64,000 bases of DNA, taken from assembly GCA_902621725.1 (NCBI GenBank), contig CACNND010000001.1:147726-211725 (forward strand), in the 5' to 3' direction. This document shows, in pieces, positions 30,447-39,443 of the stretch; positions within the stretch are counted from its first letter, which is position 1; the number at the start of each line of letters is the position of its first letter. This DNA is from an uncultured Alphaproteobacteria bacterium. Its GTDB lineage: Bacteria; Pseudomonadota; Alphaproteobacteria; HIMB59; GCA-002718135. A program made the position numbers and the translations under genes. The notes under the pieces are model-generated. The model saw only the letters and a program-made list of their open reading frames with translations, had not been told where the DNA came from and made no database searches.

Positions 30447-31760
30447 CTACAAATATTTATTTAAGATATTTTCCAGATATTCTTGTCTTCCTGAACGAGG
30501 TTCTGGTTCAATATTATCGTCGATTACTTTTTTATTTATATCATCTAATCCAGTATCTTTATTATGAATAAACTGACCTAAATTTTTATTCCAGTCTTCA
30601 TATCTATCTTCAATAAACTTAGGAATAACATTATCATTCATCAGTTTTTCAACAGCAATAAGTGTTTTTGCACAAACATCCATGCCTCCAATATGAGCAT
30701 GGAATAAATCTTCAGCATCGATAGATTGTCTTCTTATTTTTGCATCAAAGTTCATGCCTCCTTGGCCTAAGCCGCCATTCTTAAAAATAAAATAAAATGA
30801 CATAATTAAGTCGGCAGGATTATTTGGGAATTGATCCGTATCCCAACCTATTAAAGTATCACCTCTATTAATATCAATGCTTCCTAAGGCGCTGTTTGAA
30901 GTTGCGTAAGCAATTTCATGTTCAAAATTATGGCCTGATAATGTTGCATGATTAACTTCAATATTTAGTTTAATCTCATTTTCTAAACCTGCCTTTCGTA
31001 AAAAAGCTAAACAAGTTGCAGAGTCAAAGTCATATTGATGTTTAGTTGGTTCATGAGGTTTTGGTTCCAATAAAATTTGACCTTTAAATCCTATCTTGTG
31101 TTTATAATTAACGACTAATTCTAAAAATCTTTGAAGATTAGCTGTTTCCTTAGTCATGTTAGTATTTAGAATAGTTTCGTATCCTTCTCTTCCACCCCAA
31201 AGAACATAGTTTTGACCACCCAATCTCATCGTTGCATCCATACAATCTTTTACCTGTGCAGCTTTATATGCAAAAACTTCTGGGTCTGGATTGGTAGAAG
31301 CACCACTCATATACCTTTTATGAGAAAAAGCATTTGCTGTTCCCCAAAGTAATTTCATTCCTGAGTCGTTAATTTTTTGTTCCATTAAATCTATAATATG
31401 AAAGAAATTTTTTTGTGTCTCAGCATAATTTGAACCTTCAGGAGAAATATCTCTATCGTGAAAGCAGAAAAAAGGTGTTTTTATTTTAGTGAAAAAATCA
31501 AACGCAGCATTAAGTTTCATTTCAGCCATTTTCATTTCATCACCTTCTTGCATCCAAGGTCTATCAAAAGTTTGACCACCAAATGGATCAAGGCCAGGCC
31601 AAGTAAATGTATGCCAATAACAAGTAGCAAACCTTAAATGCTCTTTCATAGACTTGCCTAAAACTTTTTTGTTTTCATCGTAAAACTTAAAAGCAAATGG
31701 ATTTGTACTTTCTCCGCCTTCGAATTTAATCTCTGGTATTTTACTAAAATATTCTGTCAT
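30447..31760 (-). CDS. xylA: Xylose isomerase
   Basis: A 437-residue metal-dependent aldose-ketose isomerase, normal length for the class II enzymes. The catalytic His101 and Asp104 are in FCFHDRD, at the same numbers as in E. coli XylA. Metal-site blocks ILLEPKPHEPTKHQYD, LNIEVNHATLSGH and GGLGQGGMNFDAK are intact. It converts D-xylose (also glucose) to the ketose. No xylulokinase is in the window. It follows ThuA by 28 bases and forms a four-gene unit with the sulfatase, Gfo/Idh and ThuA genes. Confidence 0.97.
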   Translation of the reverse strand: MTEYFSKIPEIKFEGGESTNPFAFKFYDENKKVLGKSMKEHLRFATCYWHTFTWPGLDPFGGQTFDRPWMQEGDEMKMAEMKLNAAFDFFTKIKTPFFCFHDRDISPEGSNYAETQKNFFHIIDLMEQKINDSGMKLLWGTANAFSHKRYMSGASTNPDPEVFAYKAAQVKDCMDATMRLGGQNYVLWGGREGYETILNTNMTKETANLQRFLELVVNYKHKIGFKGQILLEPKPHEPTKHQYDFDSATCLAFLRKAGLENEIKLNIEVNHATLSGHNFEHEIAYATSNSALGSIDINRGDTLIGWDTDQFPNNPADLIMSFYFIFKNGGLGQGGMNFDAKIRRQSIDAEDLFHAHIGGMDVCAKTLIAVEKLMNDNVIPKFIEDRYEDWNKNLGQFIHNKDTGLDDINKKVIDDNIEPEPRSGRQEYLENILNKYL

Positions 31761-31788
31761 TTGATTTCCTATATTATATTATATTACT

Positions 31789-32502
31789 CTATCTTGATGC
31801 CCAAAGTAAACCACGTTTATAAATTTTATTCATTTGTGGATGGTTTAATTCATGAGCAAAATGACCAAGAGAGATATAAAAAATTTTTCCTTTTCCAATT
31901 TGTCTTTTCCAAACAACTGGCATTTCTACACCCTTTAACCATTCTGTTGTATATGCGTCACCACTTGATGAATCAGGTTCTTGTTCAAGCTTCCAAACTT
32001 CGTTACCTTTAAAAGTTGTCGTTGCTAAAACTTCATTTAATGGATCCACATGCATGTAATATTGCTCGGAATGATAATCAAAATCTTCAATGCCTTCCAT
32101 GATTGGATCATCTTTTTTTATTATATTTACTTTATAATCATGAATACCATTTGGGTGACTTACCCATTGACCGCCAGTTAAGAACTGCCAATCAATTGAT
32201 TGCCTAAATGCATCACACATTCCACCATGATGACCAGCAAGGCCACAACCGTTGTGAACAGCTTTAATAACATTATTAACAGCAGTTTTTTTTATTTCTC
32301 CTCTCGGATCAAAATGAAAAGCCATAGTCACTATAGGAATAAGCAGATCCATTTCGTGGACATAATCTTCTGCAAATGCAGAAGTTTGGTATTCTGCTCT
32401 AACTTCATATCCTTCAGGCTCTAGCATGCCTTTAATTATTTCAGTACATTTTTCTGGCTCATGTCCTGGCCAACCTCCATAAACTATTAAAGCTTTTTTC
32501 AT
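31789..32502 (-). CDS. ThuA-domain protein
   Basis: A 237-residue glutamine-amidotransferase-like (flavodoxin-type) fold. The start MKKALIVYGGWPGHEPEK, the central GLAGHHGGMCDAFR and FYISLGHFAHELNHP are hallmarks of ThuA, originally linked to trehalose/sucrose utilisation in Sinorhizobium. ThuA proteins are thought to act with Gfo/Idh 3-dehydrogenases (ThuB) on 3-keto sugars; here a Gfo/Idh gene lies only 10 bases upstream, supporting that pairing. There is no signal peptide. The exact substrate is unknown. Confidence 0.88.
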   Translation of the reverse strand: MKKALIVYGGWPGHEPEKCTEIIKGMLEPEGYEVRAEYQTSAFAEDYVHEMDLLIPIVTMAFHFDPRGEIKKTAVNNVIKAVHNGCGLAGHHGGMCDAFRQSIDWQFLTGGQWVSHPNGIHDYKVNIIKKDDPIMEGIEDFDYHSEQYYMHVDPLNEVLATTTFKGNEVWKLEQEPDSSSGDAYTTEWLKGVEMPVVWKRQIGKGKIFYISLGHFAHELNHPQMNKIYKRGLLWASR

Positions 32503-32512
32503 TTTATTCCTT

Positions 32513-33658
32513 TCACTTTAATAAATTACTAATCTCATCTTCAGAAAAATAATTTAAATTTTTAATAGAACTTCTAAGTACTATTTTCTTATTTTCTTTT
32601 GATGATTTAATAATACTATCTAGTATATCTAAAACGTGAAGACTTAATTCTCCACTACATCTATTTAAACGATTATTTTTTATTGCATCAACGGTTTCGC
32701 ATACACCTATACCTCTATAGTTAGCAATACCTGCTGACTCATTTGCTTTTTCAGGTTTATTTTTAATATTTATTTTCCCTAAATTGTTATTCTTGGTATC
32801 TATATTTTCCCAATCTCCATTTTTGGATTTACAAACAAGAATATCACCACCGAACATATTTGGATCAGGAATATTTATTGAACCTTTATCACCGTATAAC
32901 TCAATGTGATTTTTACTGTGTTTCCAAATATCAAAAGAAAAAAATGAATCAATTAATGCCCCATTCTGAAATTCTATTTGTGAAACTAATGTTGTTGGAA
33001 TTTCAACTTCTATTTCTTGCCCTTTTCTATCGCCACTACCAATAATTCTTCTTTGATAAACTGTTCTTGATTGCGTAAAAACATTTTTCGCAGAACCGAG
33101 TAAATTTACTAGTGCTGTGAAATAGTATGGGCCCATATCAAGAATTGGACCACCACCATATTTGTAATAAAAATCTGGATTTGGATGCCAAATTTCATGT
33201 CCAGCTACACCCATTGAAATACTCCCAAGATTTATTTTACCTATTTCATTTTGATCAATAATTTTTTTTGCTTCTTGAATACCAGCACCAAGAAAAGTAT
33301 CTGGTGCACAGCCAACATGTAAACCTTTTGAATTTCCTAATTTAACTAACTCTTCACCATGTTCAAACTTTATTGAGAGTGGCTTTTCTGAATAAGAATG
33401 TTTTCCAGCTTCAAGAATTGATTTTGAAACTTCAAAATGAACATCTGGGATTGTTAAGTTTATAATTAACTCAATTTCTTTATTAGATAATATCTGATCT
33501 ACAGATAATTGTTTTACTCGATATTTTTCTGCATAATTTTTTGCAGCTTCATTTTTGATATCAGCACATGCAACTATTTGAAAGTTATTAAAATATCTCT
33601 GTGAATTACTGAAATAAATATCAGCAATATTTCCACATCCTATAATTCCTACTTTCAT
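32513..33658 (-). CDS. Gfo/Idh/MocA family NAD(P)-dependent oxidoreductase (copy 1)
   Basis: A 381-residue cytoplasmic dehydrogenase. The Rossmann motif is VGIIGCGNIA at the N-terminus and the YSEKPLS motif carries the catalytic Lys. HPNPDFYYKYGGGPILDMGPY is the substrate-side block. It is clearly paralogous to the gene at 40521-41672, sharing APDTFLGxG and the C-terminal ANYRGIG segment. Likely oxidises a sugar or cyclitol hydroxyl; context (ThuA, XylA, sulfatase) suggests a keto-glycoside route. Confidence 0.92.
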   Translation of the reverse strand: MKVGIIGCGNIADIYFSNSQRYFNNFQIVACADIKNEAAKNYAEKYRVKQLSVDQILSNKEIELIINLTIPDVHFEVSKSILEAGKHSYSEKPLSIKFEHGEELVKLGNSKGLHVGCAPDTFLGAGIQEAKKIIDQNEIGKINLGSISMGVAGHEIWHPNPDFYYKYGGGPILDMGPYYFTALVNLLGSAKNVFTQSRTVYQRRIIGSGDRKGQEIEVEIPTTLVSQIEFQNGALIDSFFSFDIWKHSKNHIELYGDKGSINIPDPNMFGGDILVCKSKNGDWENIDTKNNNLGKINIKNKPEKANESAGIANYRGIGVCETVDAIKNNRLNRCSGELSLHVLDILDSIIKSSKENKKIVLRSSIKNLNYFSEDEISNLLK

Positions 33659-33717
33659 ATGTTATTATAAACTTTTCACTTTTAAATATAAAACTTAGAT
33701 TTAAAAATTTTTTCTGA

Positions 33718-35229
33718 TTATTCCTGATTAAAATAATTTTTCAATAATTCTTTTGGAGGATCATATAATTTTATTTCTTTAATCATAAGATCTTTATAAT
33801 GGGAAACTAAATGATTATCATGTATTTGAACCAATTGTCCTGGATCTTCCTGTAGATTATACAGAGCGCTTTTTGTATCAGTTAAAGTCACATGTTGATC
33901 AGTCTTTTTTAATATTTTATTAACCTTCATTACTGGAATATTTTTAGTGAAATTAAATGGTTTGTGCATAGTTGCTGTTTGCAATTCTTCGCTCGAAAAA
34001 AATTGTCTCATATTGGTTGGCATTAATGTGTATTGATATCTACTTCTATCATATTGATTAAAATTTTCTGGATAATGAAAATAGGTATATTTTCCATCTG
34101 TAATATTAATACCACCACCCCAATACCCATATAAGGCACAATAATCACTTTCATTATCTTTATGTAAAAAATTTAGAATTGATTTTCCTTTTACTTCTTT
34201 TGGGATTTGATGACTGTGCATTGTCATAAAGGTTGGCATTAAATCAATATTTTGAGTAACGACATTTCTTTGTTCGCCATTATACTTTTTGAAATCAGGA
34301 TGAAAAAAATAAAGTGGAATATTTGCTATCTCATTATACAATGGCATTCTATTTTTTGCCCACCAATCATGCTCGCCAAGCATAAAGCCATGATCAGTAG
34401 TTAAAATTAATGCTGTATCTTCCCAAAGATTATTTGAATCAAAAAAATCTAATACTGTTCCTAACAAGTAATCACATAATCCTATTAGAGCTAAATAGTT
34501 GGCTTTTAATTCAGCAACCTCTTCATCACTTTCCTTTACTTTATCATATTGAGGCCAATCTAATCTTGGCCCTCTATAATTTGTTTTAAGTTTTTCTCTG
34601 AATCTTTGAGGTGCAAAAAAGGGTTCATGTGGATCAAATGTTTCCAACTGTAGAAACCAATTATCAGCATCTTTATTTATATTTAAGAAATCTAATCCTG
34701 ATTGAAAACATTTTACTGATGGAAAATCATTCTCATCTTTGATAAATTCACTGTTTATTGCATAGTTATAATATTTTCCCTCCCTATCACTTAAATTGAA
34801 TTGTGATTGGTGATATTTTTCTCTCAATTTTTCAAGTGGAGGTTGAACCATAGCTTTCCAAGGATCACTCTCTTGTCCTCTAATAAAATCCCATGAATTA
34901 AACCTATTATGATAAGTTGCTCCACCGTCTTCAAAGTAATGATAGTGATCAGTTACTAGGTGAGTATAGGTATTATTAAGTCTCAAAATTTCTGGAAATG
35001 AATTATCAAATGGTTCTAAAGGTCCCCATGCGCGATGAAGGAAGCTTAGTCGTCCTGAATGCATATCACGTCTGGCAGGCATACAAGGCATACTTCCTAT
35101 ATAATGATTATTAAATTGAACTGATTTTTTTGCTAATCTATTAAAATTTGGTGTTTCAATATATTTTCCACCATAAGAATTTAACATCCTTTTGTTTAAT
35201 GAATCAAAGAGTAAAAAAACAGTTTTCAT
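33718..35229 (-). CDS. Sulfatase, formylglycine type, probably cytoplasmic
   Basis: A 503-residue alkaline-phosphatase-superfamily sulfatase. The maturation motif is CMPAR with Cys49 as the residue converted to formylglycine. Metal residues are in VFLLFDSLNKRM (Asp9) and LTTDHGFMLGEHDWWAKN. No signal peptide is present, so the sulfated substrate would be imported first. No formylglycine-generating enzyme is in the window. It is the first gene of the unit leading to Gfo/Idh, ThuA and xylA (59-base gap) and is divergent from gloA. Substrate unknown; a sulfated sugar is inferred from context. Confidence 0.9.
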   Translation of the reverse strand: MKTVFLLFDSLNKRMLNSYGGKYIETPNFNRLAKKSVQFNNHYIGSMPCMPARRDMHSGRLSFLHRAWGPLEPFDNSFPEILRLNNTYTHLVTDHYHYFEDGGATYHNRFNSWDFIRGQESDPWKAMVQPPLEKLREKYHQSQFNLSDREGKYYNYAINSEFIKDENDFPSVKCFQSGLDFLNINKDADNWFLQLETFDPHEPFFAPQRFREKLKTNYRGPRLDWPQYDKVKESDEEVAELKANYLALIGLCDYLLGTVLDFFDSNNLWEDTALILTTDHGFMLGEHDWWAKNRMPLYNEIANIPLYFFHPDFKKYNGEQRNVVTQNIDLMPTFMTMHSHQIPKEVKGKSILNFLHKDNESDYCALYGYWGGGINITDGKYTYFHYPENFNQYDRSRYQYTLMPTNMRQFFSSEELQTATMHKPFNFTKNIPVMKVNKILKKTDQHVTLTDTKSALYNLQEDPGQLVQIHDNHLVSHYKDLMIKEIKLYDPPKELLKNYFNQE

Positions 35230-35290
35230 ATAATCTAAATTACACTATGTGTTTTTTACTACAAATACAAAATAATACAGGATTATAAAA

Positions 35291-35716
35291 ATGAAATATT
35301 TACATACAATGGTTAGAGTTAATAATATCGAAGAGTCACTAGACTTTTATTGCAATAAGTTGGGTTTAAAAGAAGTTAGAAGAGTAGAAAACGAAAAAGG
35401 ACGCTTCACTCTTATTTTTCTAGGTGCAGAAAACAGTGATGAAAAAACAGGACTACTTGAATTAACATATAATTGGGACCCAGAAAAATATACTGGTGGA
35501 AGAAACTTTGGTCATCTTGCATATAGTGTCAAAGATATTTATAAAGTTTGTGAAAAATTAATGAACAATGGCGTCACAATTAATAGACCGCCTCGCGATG
35601 GACATATGGCTTTTGTGCGTTCACCTGATGGAATATCTTTAGAAATTTTACAAGAGGGCGAAGCGCTTCCAGTTCAGGAACCATGGAAATCTATGGAAAA
35701 TTCGGGAACTTGGTAG
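35291..35716 (+). CDS. gloA: Lactoylglutathione lyase (glyoxalase I)
   Basis: A 141-residue VOC-fold enzyme. The four metal ligands expected from E. coli GloA are present: His5 (YLHTMVRV), Glu57 (LLELTYNW), His75 (NFGHLAYSV) and Glu118 (ISLEILQ). The tight 0-insertion length points to the Ni/Co-type bacterial enzyme that detoxifies methylglyoxal with glutathione. A different VOC activity cannot be excluded, but ligand spacing is classical. It is 2 bases from the convergent desaturase gene stop. Confidence 0.88.
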   Translation: MKYLHTMVRVNNIEESLDFYCNKLGLKEVRRVENEKGRFTLIFLGAENSDEKTGLLELTYNWDPEKYTGGRNFGHLAYSVKDIYKVCEKLMNNGVTINRPPRDGHMAFVRSPDGISLEILQEGEALPVQEPWKSMENSGTW

Positions 35717-35718
35717 AT

Positions 35719-36702
35719 CTAATTATTAAGTTTTACTTTATAATATTTATCTGGATTAGTTGCTAAAGCTACTACTGAAGGTAAAACTTTTCTATAAAAA
35801 TCATAAAGGCTAGTAAAAGGTTTGGGTAACTCTGAGTCAATTTCTTTACGAAGTTTTTTTAAATTATAAGATGGTACCATTGGATACATGTGATGCTCTA
35901 AATGGTATTCCATATGCCAATATAAAAAACTTAAAATAGGATTTATTCTAACTGAATAAGTACTCAAACGGTGATCCTTTGTATCAACTTTTGCAGCTAG
36001 GTGTTGCGTAACGTTAACTGCAAACCAAATTGGTTTTCCAATATAAGTTGGTAGAATAATATAAATAATTGGTAAAACAGAACCAATATAAAAAGAGTAA
36101 CCAAATACCAAAACCCAAATAAAGACATACAATCTAGAATTCCAAAGAATTTTTTTCTTTTCTTCTTTAGGTGCGGTTACATCAATGACTGGAGTAAATT
36201 TTCCAAAAGCGTGTTTTAGAACTTCGAACTTAATTAATTTATGTGGATATAATAAATCTGTAAGAGGTATAAAATTCAAGAAAAATGCAAATAATTCAAT
36301 AGGTCTTGAGACTTGTATTTCATGATCATAATCATCTTCTGTTTGTAATGTTTTTGAATGATGAAAAGTATGACTCCAACGCCATCTAAAACCTTCAAAG
36401 TCACACATGAAAGAACTGATGTGATAAAAAAATTCATTTATCCAACGTGTCTTAAAAGCAGTTCGGTGAACAGTTTCATGCCAGTTCGCTACACTGAACG
36501 CATAAATTGTACCATAAATAAAAAAGAATAAATAGGTCCACCACGTACCTAGAGTAATGTATGCTAAATATCCTGAAATAAATAAAGATAAAAAATAAAA
36601 GAGGAAATGGATTAGTCCAGGAAGATCTCTTCTTTTACTTAAGGCTTTTAATTTTTTTCTATCGACTTCTGGTCTGTACCAATCATCGAGATTAACTTCC
36701 AT
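35719..36702 (-). CDS. Fatty-acid-desaturase-like di-iron membrane protein (copy 1)
   Basis: A 327-residue membrane protein with four to six helices and three histidine boxes: HETVH (75-79), HTFHH (111-115) and HLEHH (267-271), plus TQH at 232-234. These bind the di-iron centre of the PF00487 desaturase/hydroxylase superfamily, which also contains XylM-, AlkB- and MocD-like oxygenases. It lies 14 bases after the PhyH gene and thus ends the operon of ABC transporter A, not a lipid operon. Desaturation of acyl chains is the default reading; oxidation of an imported solute is an alternative suggested by context. Confidence 0.85.
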   Translation of the reverse strand: MEVNLDDWYRPEVDRKKLKALSKRRDLPGLIHFLFYFLSLFISGYLAYITLGTWWTYLFFFIYGTIYAFSVANWHETVHRTAFKTRWINEFFYHISSFMCDFEGFRWRWSHTFHHSKTLQTEDDYDHEIQVSRPIELFAFFLNFIPLTDLLYPHKLIKFEVLKHAFGKFTPVIDVTAPKEEKKKILWNSRLYVFIWVLVFGYSFYIGSVLPIIYIILPTYIGKPIWFAVNVTQHLAAKVDTKDHRLSTYSVRINPILSFLYWHMEYHLEHHMYPMVPSYNLKKLRKEIDSELPKPFTSLYDFYRKVLPSVVALATNPDKYYKVKLNN

Positions 36703-36716
36703 GCTTGATAATTAAA

Positions 36717-37652
36717 TTAATTATCCCAACGATCTAGCCATGACCCATCAACTGTGGAGTCAAATTGGTCTTTTTTTGATGTCCCTCTAAATTTAGTGTG
36801 TTCTTCTTCATAACCTTTAAACCAAGAATCCCAATCAGCTGTATAGCTTGGGTCTTCTGATTTTCTCATTATGATTGGATCAACCAAACCAGTATGAAAA
36901 CCAGCTTCATCTTTTGGGTTTTGAAATCTTAGGTCAACACTCCATCTTACATCATCAGATAAATTTTCAAGTGATCGATGAGGAACTAATTGATGTAAAA
37001 ATAAAACTGAACCAGCCTTCATTTCACAAGTAACGACTTTCTCCTCTGGAATATCTTTGTCTTCAATAAATAAATACCAAGAATCTTTTACTGAACCATC
37101 TTTCTTTTCTAATTTATGATTCAAAACTCTTTCAGGCCTATGTCCCCCAGGAACAACTTGCATGCATCCATTATGTTTATTTACATCAAGAAATGGAATC
37201 CACGCAGCAGGCTGAGTGGTTTTTTCTGCTCCATCTTTTAAATAAGCAGAATCTTGGTGCCATGGAACTGTCATCCTAGCTGTCTGAGGTGTTTTAGATC
37301 TAATATTCCAAACTGGATGACCAGAAATATCTTTGCCAACCCAATTTTCAACCATATCTAAAAGTTTTTTTGATCCCCATAAGTTAGCAAGTGCTGGTTT
37401 TAATTCACCTCTATGATGAATTAATACTGAAGAACCTTTAAAATCTCTTTCGAGAGAAGCTAGCCTTTTAAAAACATCTTTATCAGCATGTTTATTCGTA
37501 ATTTTTCCAGCTTGAAAAGCTTTTTCTGCAAAATCATCAACAATTTCTTCAAATTCATTTAATATTGGATTTAACTCATCCATACTAAAAACATTTTCAA
37601 CGATCGTATAACCTTCTTCGTTATATTGTTTTATTTGCGCATCACTAATCAT
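36717..37652 (-). CDS. Phytanoyl-CoA dioxygenase family Fe(II)/2-oxoglutarate oxygenase
   Basis: Starting at ATG 37652 (311 residues) is supported by a GGGAGGA Shine-Dalgarno 4 bases before it; the longer TTG frame would begin inside that site. Iron ligands are His132 and Asp134 (WHQDSAYL) and His225 (QLVPHRSLEN), with Arg236 for 2-oxoglutarate. Bacterial PhyH proteins hydroxylate or demethylate diverse small molecules. It sits between the ATPase of ABC transporter A (15 bases) and a di-iron desaturase-like gene, so two O2-dependent iron enzymes end this transport operon. Substrate unknown. Confidence 0.9.
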   Translation of the reverse strand: MISDAQIKQYNEEGYTIVENVFSMDELNPILNEFEEIVDDFAEKAFQAGKITNKHADKDVFKRLASLERDFKGSSVLIHHRGELKPALANLWGSKKLLDMVENWVGKDISGHPVWNIRSKTPQTARMTVPWHQDSAYLKDGAEKTTQPAAWIPFLDVNKHNGCMQVVPGGHRPERVLNHKLEKKDGSVKDSWYLFIEDKDIPEEKVVTCEMKAGSVLFLHQLVPHRSLENLSDDVRWSVDLRFQNPKDEAGFHTGLVDPIIMRKSEDPSYTADWDSWFKGYEEEHTKFRGTSKKDQFDSTVDGSWLDRWDN

Positions 37653-37655
37653 AAT

Positions 37656-37662
37656 TCCTCCC
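37656..37662 (-). promoter_or_regulatory. Ribosome binding site fixing the PhyH start
   Basis: The minus strand reads GGGAGGA four bases upstream of the ATG at 37650-37652. It decides the start against a TTG four codons earlier. Confidence 0.8.
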
Positions 37663-37666
37663 AAAA

Positions 37667-38404
37667 TTATCCATTTACTAATAAATCAGTGAGATGATCT
37701 ATTGTTGTTTCCTTTTTATCCAAATCAGCAATTTTTTCACCTCTTGCCATTACACATAAATGATCAGCAATTGGATACACATGACTCAAGTTGTGAGTAA
37801 TAAATATTGATGTCACGCCTTGGCTTTTTAATCCTTCTACAAACCTTAGTACTTTATTTGTTTCTTTTACTGATAGGTGGTTTGTTGGTTCGTCTAATAT
37901 TAAAACTTTTGATTTAAAATACATTGCTCTTGCAATGACAACACCTTGTCTTTCACCTCCAGATAATTGGTTAACTGGCGTATCTGGAGATCGAAGATGC
38001 AGTTCCACATCTGTTAATGCTTTCATCGCATCGTCCTGCATGGTTTTAGTTTTCATTAAACCAAAATTGCCAACATTATATTGAGTTTGTTCACGTCCAA
38101 TAAAAATATTTCTTGCAATAGACATTTCAGGAATCAAAGCTGAATACTGATAAATTGTTTCAATACCTAAATTCATGGCTTCTTTTGTAGATTTAAATTT
38201 AACCTTATTACCTTCAAAATATATATGACCTGAATCAGGTTGATGTGCACCAGATAGAATTTTAATTAATGTTGATTTACCAGCACCATTGTCACCAATA
38301 AGACCAACAACAGAGTCTTTTTTTATTTTTAGGCTTAAATCTTTTAAAGCATGAACTCCTGAATAGTATTTGTTTAAACCCTCACAAACTATTATATCTT
38401 CCAT
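37667..38404 (-). CDS. Sugar ABC transporter A, single-domain ATPase
   Basis: A 245-residue ATPase of the CUT2 (ribose/fructose) class with only one nucleotide-binding domain, unlike the two-domain RbsA. Walker A is GDNGAGKSTLIK, the Q-loop follows in YQYSALIPEMS, the signature is LSGGERQGVVIARA and Walker B is VLILDEPTNHLS. It would act as a homodimer, as in FrcA. It is 2 bases after the permease gene and 15 before PhyH. Confidence 0.93.
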   Translation of the reverse strand: MEDIIVCEGLNKYYSGVHALKDLSLKIKKDSVVGLIGDNGAGKSTLIKILSGAHQPDSGHIYFEGNKVKFKSTKEAMNLGIETIYQYSALIPEMSIARNIFIGREQTQYNVGNFGLMKTKTMQDDAMKALTDVELHLRSPDTPVNQLSGGERQGVVIARAMYFKSKVLILDEPTNHLSVKETNKVLRFVEGLKSQGVTSIFITHNLSHVYPIADHLCVMARGEKIADLDKKETTIDHLTDLLVNG

Positions 38405-38406
38405 CT

Positions 38407-39387
38407 TTAATCCTTTGCCTTATTTTGACCAATTCGTGTCGCTCTTCTACTTATATAAGTATTAAACACTACGGCTATAATAATTAAAGAGCCTAAACCT
38501 GCTCTAAACCATTCCGCATCTATTCTAGCCATAATGATTCCACTTTCTAAAAACCTGATTAGTATTGCGCCAATAACGGCACCAAAAACTGTTCCAATAC
38601 CTCCAAATAAACTGACACCACCAATAACTGCTGCAGCAATTGACTCTAGTTCTAACAAGTATCCTTGAGATGGTAATGGTGCTTCCAATCTAAATGTTTG
38701 AATCATTCCAGCAAAGCCAGCTAAGAAACCACATAAGATGAAACAAAACATTTTAACGTTTCCAGTCTTTATTCCCATTGAAGATGCTGCGTTTTGGTCT
38801 CCGCCAGTTGCATAGATCCAGTTACCAACATTACTTCTGTGAAGCATAACACCTAAAACTACGGCAACTAAAAGAGCCCAGTACAAGGAAGCTCTAAATA
38901 ACTCAAATTGATAAACGAATAACTCATTTGGTAAAATATGAGGAAATGGTGGTGGAAATCCTGCAGTAGCTACCGTTGTAAGACTTCTAGCAATATAGAG
39001 CATTCCAAGAGTTGCGATGAAAGAAGGAATTCCAAACCTTAAGGTAATAAATCCATTAACAAAACCAACAATAATACCAATCATTAATCCTAGAAAAATA
39101 GCGAACCAAGGTGGTATTCCTTGGTGGACCATTTGTACGATTGTCATAGGTACTAATGCAAAGACTGAGCCTACAGATAAATCAAATTCACCTGAGATCA
39201 TTAATATTGCAATCCCAATAGCAACAATAATATATTCGGGTGTAATACCCATAACTATTCTTATATTTCTTGCGTCTAAAAATCTTTCATTGGCAATATA
39301 AAATCCAATCATTATTGCTAGAAACATTAAGAATGTTGCTACTTCTGGTCTTACTAATAAACTTCTAAGACTAAAATTTTTACTCAT
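38407..39387 (-). CDS. Sugar ABC transporter A, permease
   Basis: A 326-residue RbsC/FrcB-type permease with eight to ten hydrophobic segments. The block GEFDLSVGSVFALVP and the EAA-like loop AAAVIGGVSLFGGIGTVFGA are typical of CUT2 permeases, which function as homodimers. It is separated from its binding-protein gene by a stem-loop with a T-tract (39403-39436) and abuts the ATPase gene. Confidence 0.93.
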   Translation of the reverse strand: MSKNFSLRSLLVRPEVATFLMFLAIMIGFYIANERFLDARNIRIVMGITPEYIIVAIGIAILMISGEFDLSVGSVFALVPMTIVQMVHQGIPPWFAIFLGLMIGIIVGFVNGFITLRFGIPSFIATLGMLYIARSLTTVATAGFPPPFPHILPNELFVYQFELFRASLYWALLVAVVLGVMLHRSNVGNWIYATGGDQNAASSMGIKTGNVKMFCFILCGFLAGFAGMIQTFRLEAPLPSQGYLLELESIAAAVIGGVSLFGGIGTVFGAVIGAILIRFLESGIIMARIDAEWFRAGLGSLIIIAVVFNTYISRRATRIGQNKAKD

Positions 39388-39402
39388 ATTTTTTATTATT
39401 TT

Positions 39403-39436
39403 AAAAAAAACCAGGCTCTATTTAAAGAGCCTGGTT
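39403..39436 (-). terminator. Intercistronic stem-loop with T-run between binding protein A and permease A
   Basis: Perfect 11-pair stem: arms 39409-39419 and 39426-39436 around a 6-base loop. On the minus strand it lies 7 bases after the binding-protein stop and runs into eight T's. It looks like a Rho-independent terminator or mRNA-stabilising hairpin that would raise binding protein over permease expression. Confidence 0.8.
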
Positions 39437-39443
39437 AAGATAT

